64,000 nt of DNA from Fluviirhizobium alvei (GCF_030551875.1 NZ_JAUOZU010000007.1:186001-250000), one strand, 5' to 3'. Shown: positions 26,301-36,188, counted from the first letter of the stretch. A program made the numbers and translations. Notes: generated by a model not told the origin, from the sequence alone.

Positions 26301-27326
26301 TTAGCGAAGCTGGTCGCCCGTAAGTGAAAGGTTCTCCTCAAGGATCATGTCATAGAGCATCTTGGCGGACGGCGGCAGGTCACGCCCCTGCGCCGTGATG
26401 AGGCTGACCGGATCGAGCGCAATCTCGAAATCGGTCTCGAGGACGACGATTTCGCCAACGCGCGCCGAACGACTGGCGATGAACCGGGCGACATCCTCCG
26501 CGATCGGCGCGATCGTATCGGTTTCGGAAATCAGCGCCATGGTCAAAAGCACGGAAGAAGTGCTGACGACATTCTCTGGCAGGGGCACATCGTTTCGGAG
26601 GAACAGCTGTTCGACGGCGCGGCGCAGCAGCGATCCGCGCGGCTGGTAGACCCAGTCATATTCGGCGAGATCCGCTACACGCACCGGCGCGCGCGTGAGA
26701 AGAGGGTGACCGGCGCGCACGATCAGGCAGGCACGCTCGACACCCAGCATTTTCGCATTGAAGATTTTCGGATTGAGATCGTCCGGAATACGGCCAATGA
26801 CGAAATCGTAACGCGCGGCAAGCAGGTCGCGGGCCAGAACGTTGCTGGTTTCGACCTGGCAATGAACCTGGATCGCAGGGTAGAGACGCCGCACCTTACG
26901 GATCGCCGGCACAGCCAGACCGATCGCCGGCCCGGTGACCGAGCCGAGGCTGACCGAACCGCCGAACCCGGACTTCAATTCGGCAATCTCGCGATTTGCT
27001 TCGCGCACCTCCAGAAGAATGGATCGGGCGCGCCGGGCCATCGCCTCGCCGAAACGGGTCGGCTCCATGCCGCGCGCCGCTCTTTCGAACAGCGGCGCTT
27101 TCAGCATCGCCTCCACCTCGCTCAACAGGCGCGAAGCGGCCGGCTGGGAGATGTTCATCCTTTCGGCCGCCGTGCTTACCTGGCCTGTATCGGCCACCGC
27201 CGCAATCAACCGGAGATGGTTCAACTTGAGACCGGATTTGACGAGAGAATCGTTTACGCTTTCAGGCGGATGGCTGCTTGGGCGCAGTAGTTGGGGAAAA
27301 TTCGGGCCGCCCGATCTCTGGTCCAT
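26301..27326 (-). CDS. gbpR: LysR-family regulator, GbpR-type (galactose-binding protein regulator)
   Basis: The 341-residue LysR-type regulator has an N-terminal winged helix (about 35-95, LNHLRLIAAVADTGQVSTAA and ISQPAASRLLSEVEAML) and an effector domain (about 115-330). The start ATG 27324-27326 has AAAGGG seven bases upstream. It diverges from chvE exactly as gbpR does in Agrobacterium, where GbpR controls chvE in response to L-arabinose, D-galactose and D-fucose. The intergenic gap holds a palindrome that could be its site. The N-terminal 30 residues before the DNA-binding domain are longer than usual for LysR proteins. Confidence 0.85.
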   Translation of the reverse strand: MDQRSGGPNFPQLLRPSSHPPESVNDSLVKSGLKLNHLRLIAAVADTGQVSTAAERMNISQPAASRLLSEVEAMLKAPLFERAARGMEPTRFGEAMARRARSILLEVREANREIAELKSGFGGSVSLGSVTGPAIGLAVPAIRKVRRLYPAIQVHCQVETSNVLARDLLAARYDFVIGRIPDDLNPKIFNAKMLGVERACLIVRAGHPLLTRAPVRVADLAEYDWVYQPRGSLLRRAVEQLFLRNDVPLPENVVSTSSVLLTMALISETDTIAPIAEDVARFIASRSARVGEIVVLETDFEIALDPVSLITAQGRDLPPSAKMLYDMILEENLSLTGDQLR

Positions 27327-27362
27327 TCCAATACCCTTTGAAAAGTATGACTTTTTGGATAT

Positions 27363-27380
27363 TATACCAATTTCGGTATA
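27363..27380. promoter_or_regulatory. Candidate GbpR operator
   Basis: TATACC (27363-27368) and GGTATA (27375-27380) are perfect arms around a six-base centre, in an unusually AT-rich stretch 37 bases upstream of the gbpR start and about 200 upstream of chvE. It fits the T-N11-A pattern of LysR boxes. A TTGACA box at 27401-27406 lies nearby and could be a chvE -35 element. Confidence 0.45.
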
Positions 27381-27585
27381 TATAGCTACATCTATTCTAT
27401 TTGACAGTTATATGAGTTTGTAGGCAGTTTGCCGCTACGCATGGGAGGGATGCGGAGGATACGTGGCCATTTGCATCGATTTAAAGCACCGTTTAAGTGC
27501 GGATGTTGGCGACGACCTTGTTCCATCCTCGCGTTTCGGGATCAGGCGGTTTTGCCGTCTGAAGTTCACCTAGGGAGAGAACCAA

Positions 27586-28656
27586 ATGAAAATCATTACC
27601 TCGCTGCTTGCTGCAGCTGCCATGACCGTGGCGTCCTTCGTCGCCCCGGCCTTTGCCGAAGACAAGGGCATGGTGGGCATTTCCATGCCGACCAAGACCT
27701 CCACCCGCTGGATTTCTGACGGCGAGACCATGGAGAAGCTCTTCAAGGATGCCGGCTACACGCCTGACCTGCAGTTCGCAGACGATGACATCCCGAACCA
27801 GCTTTCGCAGATCGAGAACATGGTGACCAAGGGCGCCAAGGTGCTCGTGATCGCCGCTATCGACGGCACCACGCTCTCCGACATTCTCCAGAAGGCTCAC
27901 GATGCTGGCGTCAAGGTCATCGCCTATGACCGCCTGATCCGTGATTCCGGCAATGTCGACTACTACGCCACCTTCGACAACTTCCAGGTCGGCGTCCTGC
28001 AGGCCAACTCGCTCGTTCAGGGCCTGAAGGAAAAGTTCCCGGGCGTGAAGCCGTGGAACGTCGAACTCTTCGGCGGTTCGCCGGACGACAACAACGCCTT
28101 CTTCTTCTATGACGGCGCCATGAGCGTTCTGCAGCCGATGATCGACTCCGGCGACATCGTGATCAAGTCCGGCCAGATGGGCATGGACCAGGTCGGCACC
28201 CTGCGTTGGGATGGTGCTGTTGCCCAGGCCCGCATGGAAAACCTGCTCTCCTCCACCTACACCGATGCCAAGGTCAATGGCGTTCTCGCTCCCTATGACG
28301 GTCTGTCGATCGGCATCCTGTCGGCCCTCAAGGGCGTCGGCTACGGCTCGGGCGACATGACCATGCCGGTCGTCACCGGTCAGGACGCAGAACTGCCGTC
28401 GGTCAAGTCCATCCTTGCCAACGAACAGTACTCGACCGTCTTCAAGGACACCCGCGAACTGGCAAAGGTCGCCGTCAACATGGTCAACGCGATCATGACC
28501 GGCAAGGAGCCCGAGATCAACGACACCAAGACCTACAACAATGGTGTCAAGGTTGTTCCGTCCTACCTGCTGACCCCGGTTGCTGCCGACAAGTCCAACG
28601 TCAAGGACATCCTGGTCGGCGCCGGCTACTACACGGAAGACCAGATCAACAACTGA
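27586..28656 (+). CDS. chvE: Periplasmic sugar-binding protein ChvE
   Basis: The 356-residue product has a signal peptide at residues 1-24 (ending in PAFA before EDKG). The mature protein is a type I periplasmic sugar-binding protein: [62 protein letters not shown] and [12 protein letters not shown]. It is very similar along its length to Agrobacterium ChvE, which binds galactose, arabinose, glucose, fucose and xylose, feeds the GguAB transporter and signals to VirA for virulence and chemotaxis. No virulence genes are in this window. AGGGAGAGAACCAA precedes the ATG. A hairpin after the stop may keep binding-protein mRNA more abundant than transporter mRNA. Confidence 0.95.
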   Translation: MKIITSLLAAAAMTVASFVAPAFAEDKGMVGISMPTKTSTRWISDGETMEKLFKDAGYTPDLQFADDDIPNQLSQIENMVTKGAKVLVIAAIDGTTLSDILQKAHDAGVKVIAYDRLIRDSGNVDYYATFDNFQVGVLQANSLVQGLKEKFPGVKPWNVELFGGSPDDNNAFFFYDGAMSVLQPMIDSGDIVIKSGQMGMDQVGTLRWDGAVAQARMENLLSSTYTDAKVNGVLAPYDGLSIGILSALKGVGYGSGDMTMPVVTGQDAELPSVKSILANEQYSTVFKDTRELAKVAVNMVNAIMTGKEPEINDTKTYNNGVKVVPSYLLTPVAADKSNVKDILVGAGYYTEDQINN

Positions 28657-28675
28657 TCTCTCTTTCACCTTCAAA

Positions 28676-28700
28676 GGGGTCCGCGCCAGCCGCGGGCCCC
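28676..28700 (+). terminator. Hairpin between chvE and gguA (attenuator or mRNA 3'-stabiliser)
   Basis: GGGGTCCGCG (28676-28685) pairs with CGCGGGCCCC (28691-28700) over ten pairs including one G-U. There is no T-tract, so read-through to gguA is expected. Such hairpins after a binding-protein gene usually set its excess over the membrane components. Confidence 0.6.
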
Positions 28701-28765
28701 GATCACATCTGAGACGAAGCTCCCCGCCGACCTTTACCGGCGCCTGGTTTCTGGAATGCTTGCAT

Positions 28766-30301
28766 ATGGATAAGATCATTCTCGAGATGCGCGGCATCAC
28801 CAAGACATTCCCTGGCGTGAAAGCGCTGGACAATGTCAATCTGAAGGTACGCGAAGGCGAGATCCACGCGCTGGTCGGCGAAAACGGCGCCGGCAAATCG
28901 ACGCTGATGAAGGTCCTGAGCGGCGTCTATCCGGCCGGTACCTATGATGGCGATATCTATTTCGATGGCGTGGTGCGGCGCTTTTCCACCATCGCCGACA
29001 GCGAAGATCTCGGCATCATCATCATCCATCAGGAACTGGCGCTCGTGCCGCTCCTGTCGATCGCAGAAAACATTTTCCTCGGCAACGAGATCGCCAGGAA
29101 CGGCGTCATCGACTGGCCGCAGACATTCGCGCGCACCCAGGAGCTGCTGACGAAGGTCGGGCTCAAGGAGCCGGCCACAACGCTGATCACCGATATCGGC
29201 GTCGGCAAGCAGCAGCTGGTCGAAATTGCCAAGGCGCTGTCGAAAAAAGTCCGTCTGCTCATTCTCGACGAGCCGACAGCCTCGCTCAACGAAAAGGATT
29301 CCGATGCCCTCCTCAATCTCCTGATTGAGTTCCGCAAGCAGGGCATGACCTCGATCATTATCTCCCACAAGCTAAACGAGATCCGCAAGGTCGCCGACCA
29401 GATCACCATCCTGCGCGACGGCGGCACGGTCGAGACGCTCGACTGCCATACGACGGAAGTCTCCGAAGACCGCATCATCAAGGGCATGGTCGGGCGCGAC
29501 ATGGAAGACCGCTATCCGCCACGCGACGTGCCGATCGGCGACACGGTTCTCGAAGTCAACAACTGGAACGTCTTCCACCAGAACCATCGCGACCGCCAGT
29601 TCCTGCATGATGTGAACATTACCGTCCGCGCCGGCGAAGTCGTCGGCATCGCCGGCCTGATGGGTGCCGGCCGTACTGAAACGGCGATGAGCATCTTCGG
29701 CCGCTCCTGGGGCCACAAAATCACCGGCGAGGTGAAGGTTCGCGGCAAGACGGTCGATGTCAGCACCATTCCCAAGGCCATCGATGCCGGCCTCGCCTAT
29801 GTGACGGAAGACCGAAAGCATCTCGGCCTCGTGCTGATCAACTCGATCATGCACAACACCACGCTTTCCAATCTGGACGACGTATCGCGCTCGGGCGTCA
29901 TCGATGACCATGCCGAAATGCGGGTCTCGACCGATTTCCGCAAGCGGCTGCGCATCCGCTCCCATTCGATCTATCAGGAAACCGTCAATCTTTCCGGCGG
30001 CAACCAGCAGAAGGTCGTCTTGTCGAAATGGCTCTTCACCAACCCGGAAGTGCTCATTCTCGATGAACCGACGCGCGGCATCGATGTCGGCGCGAAATAT
30101 GAAATCTACAGCATTATCAACGAGCTTGCCGCCGACGGCAAAGGCATTCTGATGATCTCGTCGGAAATGCCCGAACTGCTCGGCACCTGTGATCGCATCT
30201 ACGTGATGAACGAGGGCCGCATCGTCGCCGAACTTTCGAAGGCAGAGGCAAGCCAGGAATCCATCATGCGCGCCATCATGCGCTCCGGGGAGAAGAAGTA
30301 A
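28766..30301 (+). CDS. gguA: Sugar ABC transporter ATP-binding protein GguA
   Basis: The 511-residue protein carries two ABC ATPase domains, as in all CUT2 sugar importers. First domain: Walker [13 protein letters not shown], signature region [16 protein letters not shown], Walker [10 protein letters not shown]. Second domain: the Walker A region is divergent ([13 protein letters not shown], usual in this family), signature [15 protein letters not shown], Walker [15 protein letters not shown] 28766 begins [18 protein letters not shown], the family N-terminus. The stop shares one base with the gguB start. It powers uptake of sugars delivered by ChvE. Confidence 0.94.
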   Translation: MDKIILEMRGITKTFPGVKALDNVNLKVREGEIHALVGENGAGKSTLMKVLSGVYPAGTYDGDIYFDGVVRRFSTIADSEDLGIIIIHQELALVPLLSIAENIFLGNEIARNGVIDWPQTFARTQELLTKVGLKEPATTLITDIGVGKQQLVEIAKALSKKVRLLILDEPTASLNEKDSDALLNLLIEFRKQGMTSIIISHKLNEIRKVADQITILRDGGTVETLDCHTTEVSEDRIIKGMVGRDMEDRYPPRDVPIGDTVLEVNNWNVFHQNHRDRQFLHDVNITVRAGEVVGIAGLMGAGRTETAMSIFGRSWGHKITGEVKVRGKTVDVSTIPKAIDAGLAYVTEDRKHLGLVLINSIMHNTTLSNLDDVSRSGVIDDHAEMRVSTDFRKRLRIRSHSIYQETVNLSGGNQQKVVLSKWLFTNPEVLILDEPTRGIDVGAKYEIYSIINELAADGKGILMISSEMPELLGTCDRIYVMNEGRIVAELSKAEASQESIMRAIMRSGEKK

Positions 30302-31539
30302 TGGTCTCGGAAACCAGCAGCAACGCAAAGACCCAGCCTTCGGTGGGCGATTATTTCCGCAAGAACATCCGTGAGTACGGCCTGCTGATCGCACTCATCG
30401 TCATCATGCTGTTTTTCCAGGTCATCACCGGCGGGGTTCTCTTTCGCCCGGTCAACCTGACCAACCTCGTGCTGCAGAATTCCTTCATCGTCATCATGGC
30501 GCTCGGAATGCTGCTGATCATCGTGGCGGGCCATATCGACCTTTCCGTCGGTTCGATCGCGGCCCTCGTCGGCGGCCTGTCGGGCATCCTGATCATCAAG
30601 GGCGTTCCCTGGCTCGGCCTGCCGCCGCTTCCCGTGGTTATCGTGATCCCGCTGTGTCTGGTGCTTGGGGGCATCGCCGGCGCCGCACAGGGCTATTGGA
30701 CCGCCTACCAGAAGATCCCCGCCTTCATCGTCACGCTTGCCGGCATGCTGGTGTTTCGCGGCCTCACCTATCTGGTCCTGTCCAACCGCCCGGTTGGTCC
30801 CTTCCCGAAGGAATTCGGCCTGCTCTCGACCGGTTTCATCCCTGATTTCTTCTCCTTCCTGCAGGGCGATCCGGCAACGAGCCTGATCAAGAACTGGTTC
30901 GCCTTGATCGTGGTTGTCGCTCTCGTCGGCTGGATGATCTATGCCGGTTTCCGGAAGCGGAAACTCAACGATGCGCACGGCACCGAAAACGAGCCGGTCG
31001 TCTTCTTCGCACTGCAGATGGGTCTCACCAGCATCGTCGCCATCTTCATCGGCTTCCAGCTTTCGACCTACAAGGGCCTGCCGAACGTTCTCGTCCTGAT
31101 GGCGGTTCTGATTGCCTTCTACAGCTTCGTCACCAGCCGTTCGACCATCGGCCGCCGCATCTATGCAATGGGCGGCAACGAGAAGGCGGCCAAGCTTTCC
31201 GGCATCAATACCGAGCGACTGACATTCTATGCCTTCGCGAACATGGGTGTGTTGGCTGCGCTGGCCGGCATGATCATTGCCGCACGTCTGAACTCGGCGA
31301 CCCCGAAGGCGGGTGTCGGCATCGAACTTGACGTCATCGCCGCCTGCTTCATCGGTGGCGCCTCGGCCTCCGGCGGCGTCGGCAAGATCACCGGTGCTGT
31401 CATCGGCGCCTTTATCATGGGTGTGCTGAACAACGGCATGTCCATCATGGGTCTCAGCATCGACTACCAGCAGCTGGTCAAGGGCCTGGTGCTGCTCGCA
31501 GCAGTCTATTTCGACGTCTACAACAAGCGGAAGGGCTGA
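30301..31539 (+). CDS. gguB: Sugar ABC transporter permease GguB
   Basis: The 412-residue CUT2 permease has about ten membrane helices. A cytoplasmic N-terminus is followed by LIALIVIMLFFQVITGG, and the family core AGHIDLSVGSIAALVG and GGNEKAAKLSGINTERL. The helices near the C-terminus include FIGGASASGGVGKITGAVIG. Its ATG overlaps the gguA stop (TAATG). With ChvE and GguA it forms a complete importer for galactose/arabinose-type sugars. Confidence 0.94.
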   Translation: MVSETSSNAKTQPSVGDYFRKNIREYGLLIALIVIMLFFQVITGGVLFRPVNLTNLVLQNSFIVIMALGMLLIIVAGHIDLSVGSIAALVGGLSGILIIKGVPWLGLPPLPVVIVIPLCLVLGGIAGAAQGYWTAYQKIPAFIVTLAGMLVFRGLTYLVLSNRPVGPFPKEFGLLSTGFIPDFFSFLQGDPATSLIKNWFALIVVVALVGWMIYAGFRKRKLNDAHGTENEPVVFFALQMGLTSIVAIFIGFQLSTYKGLPNVLVLMAVLIAFYSFVTSRSTIGRRIYAMGGNEKAAKLSGINTERLTFYAFANMGVLAALAGMIIAARLNSATPKAGVGIELDVIAACFIGGASASGGVGKITGAVIGAFIMGVLNNGMSIMGLSIDYQQLVKGLVLLAAVYFDVYNKRKG

Positions 31540-31642
31540 GCGCTTACCTACGCGTTCAACCCCTCCCGAACGACCAGTTTGACCGTCGCGAAACCGATGG
31601 ATGCCCTGTTGCGTCCTCAAGCGACCGCAGAAAGGATAAGCA

Positions 31643-32638
31643 ATGCTCATTTCGCAGATCATCACTCCGGAAGGCACCACCATCGTTGCGGCGCGCGAAG
31701 TGGGTGGAAAGGCACGCGAAGTGCTGGGAACCACATCTGTTCGGGCGCTCGCACTCGAAGCGGCCCGCACCGGCCAGTCTCTCGTCTCGGTTATCGAAGC
31801 CCGTGGCTTCGGCATGGAAATCGACCTTGAAACCGTTCGCAACGAAGGCCGCTTCCTGCCACCCATCACCCATCCCGATCCGGCGCATCTGCACCTGACG
31901 GGCACGGGCCTGACGCATCTCGGCTCAGCGGCCACACGCGATTCCATGCACAAGAAGACAACGGAAGCGGCAGAAGAAACCCTGACCGATTCCATGAAGA
32001 TGTTCCGCATGGGGCTCGAGAATGGCAAGCCGGCACCGGGCGAAACCGGCGTGCAGCCGGAATGGTTCTACAAGGGCAACGGCACCCAGGCGATCGCCTC
32101 GGAGCAGCCGCTTATCTCCCCGTCATTCGCGCTCGATGGCGGCGAAGAGCCGGAAATGGCTGGCATCTACGTGATCGGTGACGATGGCGTACCCTACCGG
32201 GTCGGATTTGCCGTCTCCAACGAATTCTCCGATCACGTGACCGAGCGGATCAACTATCTCTATCTCGCCCATTCCAAGCTGCGGCAGGCAAGCTTCGGCC
32301 CCGAAATCCGCATCGGCGCGCCGCCGGAAGATATCCGCGGCACCTCGCGGATTCGCCGCGGCGATCAGGTGATCTTCGAAAAGCCGTTCCTGTCGGGCGA
32401 GGCCAACATGAGCCACACTTTCGCGAACCTCGAATATCACCATTTCAAATATGGCCTGTTCCGCCAGCCGGGCGATGTGCATGTCCATATGTTCGGCACC
32501 GCGACGCTGTCTTTTGCCGATGGCATCAAGCCGGAAGAAGGCGATGTCTTCGAAATCGAGGTGCCGGAATTCGGGCTTGCCCTGCGTAATCCGTTGAAAA
32601 TAGCAGCCAAAGAGGAAATAACCATCCGGTCTCTTTAA
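31643..32638 (+). CDS. gguC: GguC / AraD1 family protein (fumarylacetoacetase-like fold)
   Basis: The 331-residue cytoplasmic protein belongs to the fumarylacetoacetate hydrolase superfamily. Landmarks are HLHLTGTGLTHLGSA, PEWFYKGNGTQAI, GEEPEMAGIYVIGDDG and the acidic EPEMAG cluster likely to bind a divalent metal. It is the fourth gene of the Agrobacterium gbpR-chvE-gguABC arrangement. Homologues are called AraD1 and are thought to dehydrate 2-keto-3-deoxy-L-arabonate in oxidative arabinose breakdown. AAAGGATAAGCA precedes the ATG. The following aldehyde dehydrogenase and dehydratase complete that pathway. Confidence 0.88.
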   Translation: MLISQIITPEGTTIVAAREVGGKAREVLGTTSVRALALEAARTGQSLVSVIEARGFGMEIDLETVRNEGRFLPPITHPDPAHLHLTGTGLTHLGSAATRDSMHKKTTEAAEETLTDSMKMFRMGLENGKPAPGETGVQPEWFYKGNGTQAIASEQPLISPSFALDGGEEPEMAGIYVIGDDGVPYRVGFAVSNEFSDHVTERINYLYLAHSKLRQASFGPEIRIGAPPEDIRGTSRIRRGDQVIFEKPFLSGEANMSHTFANLEYHHFKYGLFRQPGDVHVHMFGTATLSFADGIKPEEGDVFEIEVPEFGLALRNPLKIAAKEEITIRSL

Positions 32639-32698
32639 ACGCGCCGGACCGAGTCCCCGCTCCGGTCGCTTTCCCCGCCTGAAATGGAGTTTACCGAC

Positions 32699-34132
32699 AT
32701 GGCACTGCACCAGAACCTTATCGCCGGCGAATGGGTCGGTGGCGACGCGATCGCCAACATCAATCCGTCCGACACCAACGATGTCGTGGGCGAGTATGCG
32801 CGCGGTTCGGCCCAGGACATGCAGGATGCGATTGCCGCTGCCAAAGCCGCCTTCCCGGCCTGGTCGCGGTCCGGCATCCTCGAGCGCCACGCGATCCTGA
32901 AGAAGACCGCCGACGAAATCTTGGCCCGCAAGGATGAACTGGGCGCCCTGCTTTCGCGCGAAGAAGGCAAGACGCTCGCCGAAGGTATCGGCGAGACGAT
33001 CCGCGCCGCCCAGATCTTCGATTTCTTTGCCGGCGAAGCACTGCGTCTGGCAGGCGAAACCCTTCCGTCGGTCCGCCCGGGCATCGGCATCGAAATCACC
33101 CGTGATCCGCTCGGCGTCATCGGCATCATCACGCCATGGAATTTCCCGATCGCCATCCCGGCCTGGAAGATCGCTCCTGCGCTCTGCTACGGCAACACGG
33201 TCGTCTTCAAGCCGGCCGAACTGGTTCCTGGCTGCGCCTGGGCCATCGTCGACATTCTCAACCGCGCCGGCCTGCCGAAGGGCGTCCTCAACCTCGTCAT
33301 GGGCAAGGGCTCGGTCGTCGGCCAGGTCATGCTCGACAGCCCGCTGCTTTCCGGCATCACCTTCACCGGCTCCACCGGCACCGGCAAGCGCGTCGCCCTT
33401 GCCTCCGTCGAGCATAACCGCAAGTACCAGCTCGAAATGGGCGGCAAGAACCCGATGGTGGTTCTCGATGATGCCGATCTCGCCAATGCTGTCGAGGCCT
33501 GTGTCAACGGCTCCTTCTTCTCGACCGGCCAGCGTTGCACGGCCTCCTCGCGCCTGATCGTCACCGAAGGCATCCACGACCGTTTCGTTGCCGCCGTCAC
33601 CGAACGCCTCAATGGCCTCGTGATCGACAATGCGCTGAAAGCCGGCACTCATATCGGTCCGGTGGTCGATGCCAGCCAGATGAAGCAGGACGAGGATTAT
33701 ATCGAGATCGGCCAGAAGGAAGGCGCGAAGCTGGTTTCCGGCGGTGAGCGTCTCAACCGCGAAACGCCCGGCTTCTATCTCAAGCCCGCGCTCTTCACCG
33801 AAGCGACCAACCAGATGCGCATCAGCCGCGAAGAGATCTTCGGACCGGTGGCTTCCGTCATTCGCGTCAAGGACTACGACGAAGCGCTGGCCACGGCCAA
33901 TGACACGACGTTCGGCCTGTCGGCCGGCATCTGCACCACCAGCCTCAAGCACGCGACCCATTTCAAGCGCAATGTCGAAGCCGGCATGGTGATGGTCAAT
34001 GTCGCGACCGCTGGTGTTGATTTCCACGTGCCTTTCGGCGGCCGCAAGGGTTCCTCCTTCGGTTCGCGCGAACAGGGCAAATATGCCGCCGAGTTCTACA
34101 CCTCGGTGAAAACATCCTACACCTTGGCCTGA
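32699..34132 (+). CDS. NAD(P)-dependent aldehyde dehydrogenase (2,5-dioxovalerate/alpha-ketoglutarate semialdehyde type)
   Basis: The 477-residue aldehyde dehydrogenase shows catalytic Cys in FFSTGQRCTASSR, general base Glu in LEMGGKNPMVV, and cofactor loop ITFTGSTGTGKRV. Its start is ATG 32699 (MALHQNLIAGEWVGG) with GGAG nine bases upstream; the ATG 15 bases earlier has no ribosome site. In this operon it most likely oxidises 2,5-dioxopentanoate to 2-oxoglutarate, the last step of non-phosphorylative L-arabinose oxidation. The substrate is inferred from neighbours. Confidence 0.9.
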   Translation: MALHQNLIAGEWVGGDAIANINPSDTNDVVGEYARGSAQDMQDAIAAAKAAFPAWSRSGILERHAILKKTADEILARKDELGALLSREEGKTLAEGIGETIRAAQIFDFFAGEALRLAGETLPSVRPGIGIEITRDPLGVIGIITPWNFPIAIPAWKIAPALCYGNTVVFKPAELVPGCAWAIVDILNRAGLPKGVLNLVMGKGSVVGQVMLDSPLLSGITFTGSTGTGKRVALASVEHNRKYQLEMGGKNPMVVLDDADLANAVEACVNGSFFSTGQRCTASSRLIVTEGIHDRFVAAVTERLNGLVIDNALKAGTHIGPVVDASQMKQDEDYIEIGQKEGAKLVSGGERLNRETPGFYLKPALFTEATNQMRISREEIFGPVASVIRVKDYDEALATANDTTFGLSAGICTTSLKHATHFKRNVEAGMVMVNVATAGVDFHVPFGGRKGSSFGSREQGKYAAEFYTSVKTSYTLA

Positions 34133-34164
34133 TAAGCGGGCCAAGCCTTCCAAGGAAGACGTCA

Positions 34165-35904
34165 ATGAGCAAGAAAGCGGAATGGCCGCGTCGGTTGAGA
34201 TCTCAGGAATGGTATGGCGGCACGAGCCGTGACGTCATCTATCATCGTGGCTGGTTGAAGAATCAGGGTTATCCCCACGACCTGTTCGACGGACGCCCGG
34301 TGATCGGTATCCTCAATACCTGGTCGGATATGACGCCGTGCAACGGCCATCTCCGCGAACTTGCCGAAAAGGTGAAGGCGGGCGTGTGGGAGGCCGGTGG
34401 CTTCCCGCTCGAAGTGCCGGTGTTTTCGGCCTCCGAAAACACCTTCCGCCCCACCGCGATGATGTACCGCAACCTGGCGGCACTCGCGGTCGAAGAAGCG
34501 ATCCGCGGCCAGCCGATGGATGGCTGCGTGTTGCTGGTCGGTTGCGACAAGACCACCCCGTCGCTTCTGATGGGCGCGGCCTCCTGCGACCTGCCTTCGA
34601 TCGTGGTGACCGGCGGTCCGATGCTCAACGGCTATTTCCGCGGCGAGCGCGTCGGTTCCGGCACCCATCTGTGGAAGTTCTCCGAGATGGTCAAGGCCGG
34701 TGAAATGACCCAGGCCGAATTCCTCGAAGCCGAAGCCTCGATGAGCCGTTCGTCAGGCACCTGCAATACGATGGGGACCGCCTCGACCATGGCTTCGATG
34801 GCCGAAGCGCTCGGCATGGCACTTTCGGGCAATGCCGCCATCCCCGGCGTCGATTCCCGCCGCAAGGCAATGGCGCAGATCACCGGCCGCCGCATCGTGC
34901 AGATGGTCAAGGACGATCTCAAGCCGTCCGACATCATGACGAAGAAGGCCTTCGAGAATGCCATCCGCACCAATGCGGCGATCGGTGGTTCGACCAATGC
35001 CGTGATCCATCTTCTCGCGATGGCCGGCCGCGTCGGTATCGACCTGACGCTCGACGACTGGGATCGCTGCGGCCGCGATGTGCCGACGATTGTCAATCTG
35101 ATGCCCTCGGGCAAATATCTCATGGAAGAGTTCTTCTATGCCGGCGGTCTGCCTGTCGTGCTCAAGCGCCTCGGCGAGGCGGGTCTCCTGCATAAGGATG
35201 CGATGACCGTATCGGGCGAAACGGTCTGGGACGAGGTCAAGGACGTCGTCAACTGGAACGAAGACGTGATCTTGCCGGCCGAAAAGGCGCTCACCCAGTC
35301 TGGTGGTATCGTCGTCCTGCGCGGCAACCTCGCCCCCAAGGGCGCGGTGCTTAAGCCGTCGGCTGCGACGCCGAGCCTGCTCGTCCATCGCGGTCGCGCC
35401 GTGGTGTTCGAGGATATCGACGACTACAAGGCCAAGATCAACGACGACAATCTCGATATCGACGAGACCTGCGTCATGGTCATGAAGAATTGCGGACCCA
35501 AGGGCTATCCCGGCATGGCAGAAGTCGGCAACATGGGCCTGCCGCCCAAGGTGCTGAAGAAAGGCATCACCGACATGGTGCGCATTTCTGACGCCCGCAT
35601 GTCCGGCACCGCCTACGGCACTGTCGTGCTGCACACCTCACCCGAAGCCGCTGTCGGTGGCCCGCTGGCTGTGGTGAAGAATGGCGACATGATCGAGCTC
35701 GATGTACCGAACCGGCGCCTGCATCTCGACATTTCCGACGAGGAACTGGCACGTCGTCTGGCCGAATGGAAGCCAAGCCACGAATTGCCGACGTCGGGAT
35801 ATGCCTGGCTGCACCAGCAGCATGTGCAGGGTGCCGATACCGGCGCCGACCTCGACTTCCTCAAGGGTTGTCGCGGCAGCGCTGTCGGCAAGGACAGCCA
35901 TTGA
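34165..35904 (+). CDS. IlvD/Edd family sugar-acid dehydratase (probable L-arabonate dehydratase)
   Basis: The 579-residue Fe-S dehydratase keeps the family's three cluster cysteines: Cys in NTWSDMTPCNGHL, LLVGCDKTTPSLLM and SSGTCNTMGTASTM. The Mg-binding region and the C-terminal half (NCGPKGYPGMAEVGNMG, ISDARMSGTAYGTVVLH) are also present, the latter carrying the catalytic Ser of GTAYG. The start MSKKAEWPRRLRSQEWYGG fits arabonate/xylonate dehydratases better than dihydroxy-acid dehydratase. It follows the aldehyde dehydrogenase by 32 bases and ends the operon at a strong terminator. Predicted reaction: L-arabonate (or a related sugar acid) to 2-keto-3-deoxy acid. Confidence 0.9.
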   Translation: MSKKAEWPRRLRSQEWYGGTSRDVIYHRGWLKNQGYPHDLFDGRPVIGILNTWSDMTPCNGHLRELAEKVKAGVWEAGGFPLEVPVFSASENTFRPTAMMYRNLAALAVEEAIRGQPMDGCVLLVGCDKTTPSLLMGAASCDLPSIVVTGGPMLNGYFRGERVGSGTHLWKFSEMVKAGEMTQAEFLEAEASMSRSSGTCNTMGTASTMASMAEALGMALSGNAAIPGVDSRRKAMAQITGRRIVQMVKDDLKPSDIMTKKAFENAIRTNAAIGGSTNAVIHLLAMAGRVGIDLTLDDWDRCGRDVPTIVNLMPSGKYLMEEFFYAGGLPVVLKRLGEAGLLHKDAMTVSGETVWDEVKDVVNWNEDVILPAEKALTQSGGIVVLRGNLAPKGAVLKPSAATPSLLVHRGRAVVFEDIDDYKAKINDDNLDIDETCVMVMKNCGPKGYPGMAEVGNMGLPPKVLKKGITDMVRISDARMSGTAYGTVVLHTSPEAAVGGPLAVVKNGDMIELDVPNRRLHLDISDEELARRLAEWKPSHELPTSGYAWLHQQHVQGADTGADLDFLKGCRGSAVGKDSH

Positions 35905-35954
35905 TCTTCGCCGATGCCCGTTCGCAGGCGTCCGGCTAGAATGAGTATGAAGTC

Positions 35955-35984
35955 AAGGGAGGCGCCGAAATGCGCCTCCCTTTT
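35955..35984 (+). terminator. Terminator of the chvE-ggu-dehydratase operon
   Basis: AAGGGAGGCGC (35955-35965) pairs perfectly with GCGCCTCCCTT (35972-35982) around six bases and continues into T residues, 50 bases after the dehydratase stop. Confidence 0.88.
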
Positions 35985-36029
35985 CTGCATCTTGCGTCCT
36001 GTGAAAGTTTTTTCATTCGGACCCTTGAT

Positions 36030-36188
36030 ATTTTTCGGATCTTAACCAAATATTAACCAATCTGTTGCTTAACTGTCATCATGAACGGTTAAACCGACAG
36101 CGTTCGGATTTTCCGGTGACCACGGATGTACTGGCACCGTCGAAGATCCGAGCTGCAAGGAGGGTCAGGCAAACGCCTGGCCTTTTTT
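36030..36188 (+). ncRNA. Candidate small RNA with its own terminator
   Basis: The 446-base gap between 35905 and 36350 has no convincing protein gene. Near 36027 a TTGATA box and an AT-rich stretch about 17 bases downstream could be a promoter. At 36163-36188 GGTCAGGC-AAAC-GCCTGGCC is followed by six T, a classical intrinsic terminator with no gene ending before it. A transcript of roughly 125 bases would carry an exposed purine tract, AAGGAGGG (36157-36164). It may be a trans-acting sRNA or a terminated leader of the feruloyl-CoA synthase operon. The 5' end is uncertain. Confidence 0.4.
36163..36188 (+). terminator. Orphan intrinsic terminator
   Basis: An eight-pair stem (one G-U) with AAAC loop (36163-36182) is followed by TTTTTT (36183-36188). 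It is 162 bases before the next start codon and does not follow any visible gene. Confidence 0.75.

Noticed and set aside
27586-28656. chvE taken as evidence of a virulence or Ti-plasmid region
   Set aside because: chvE is chromosomal and common in Rhizobiaceae; no vir, tra or T-DNA genes are in the window.
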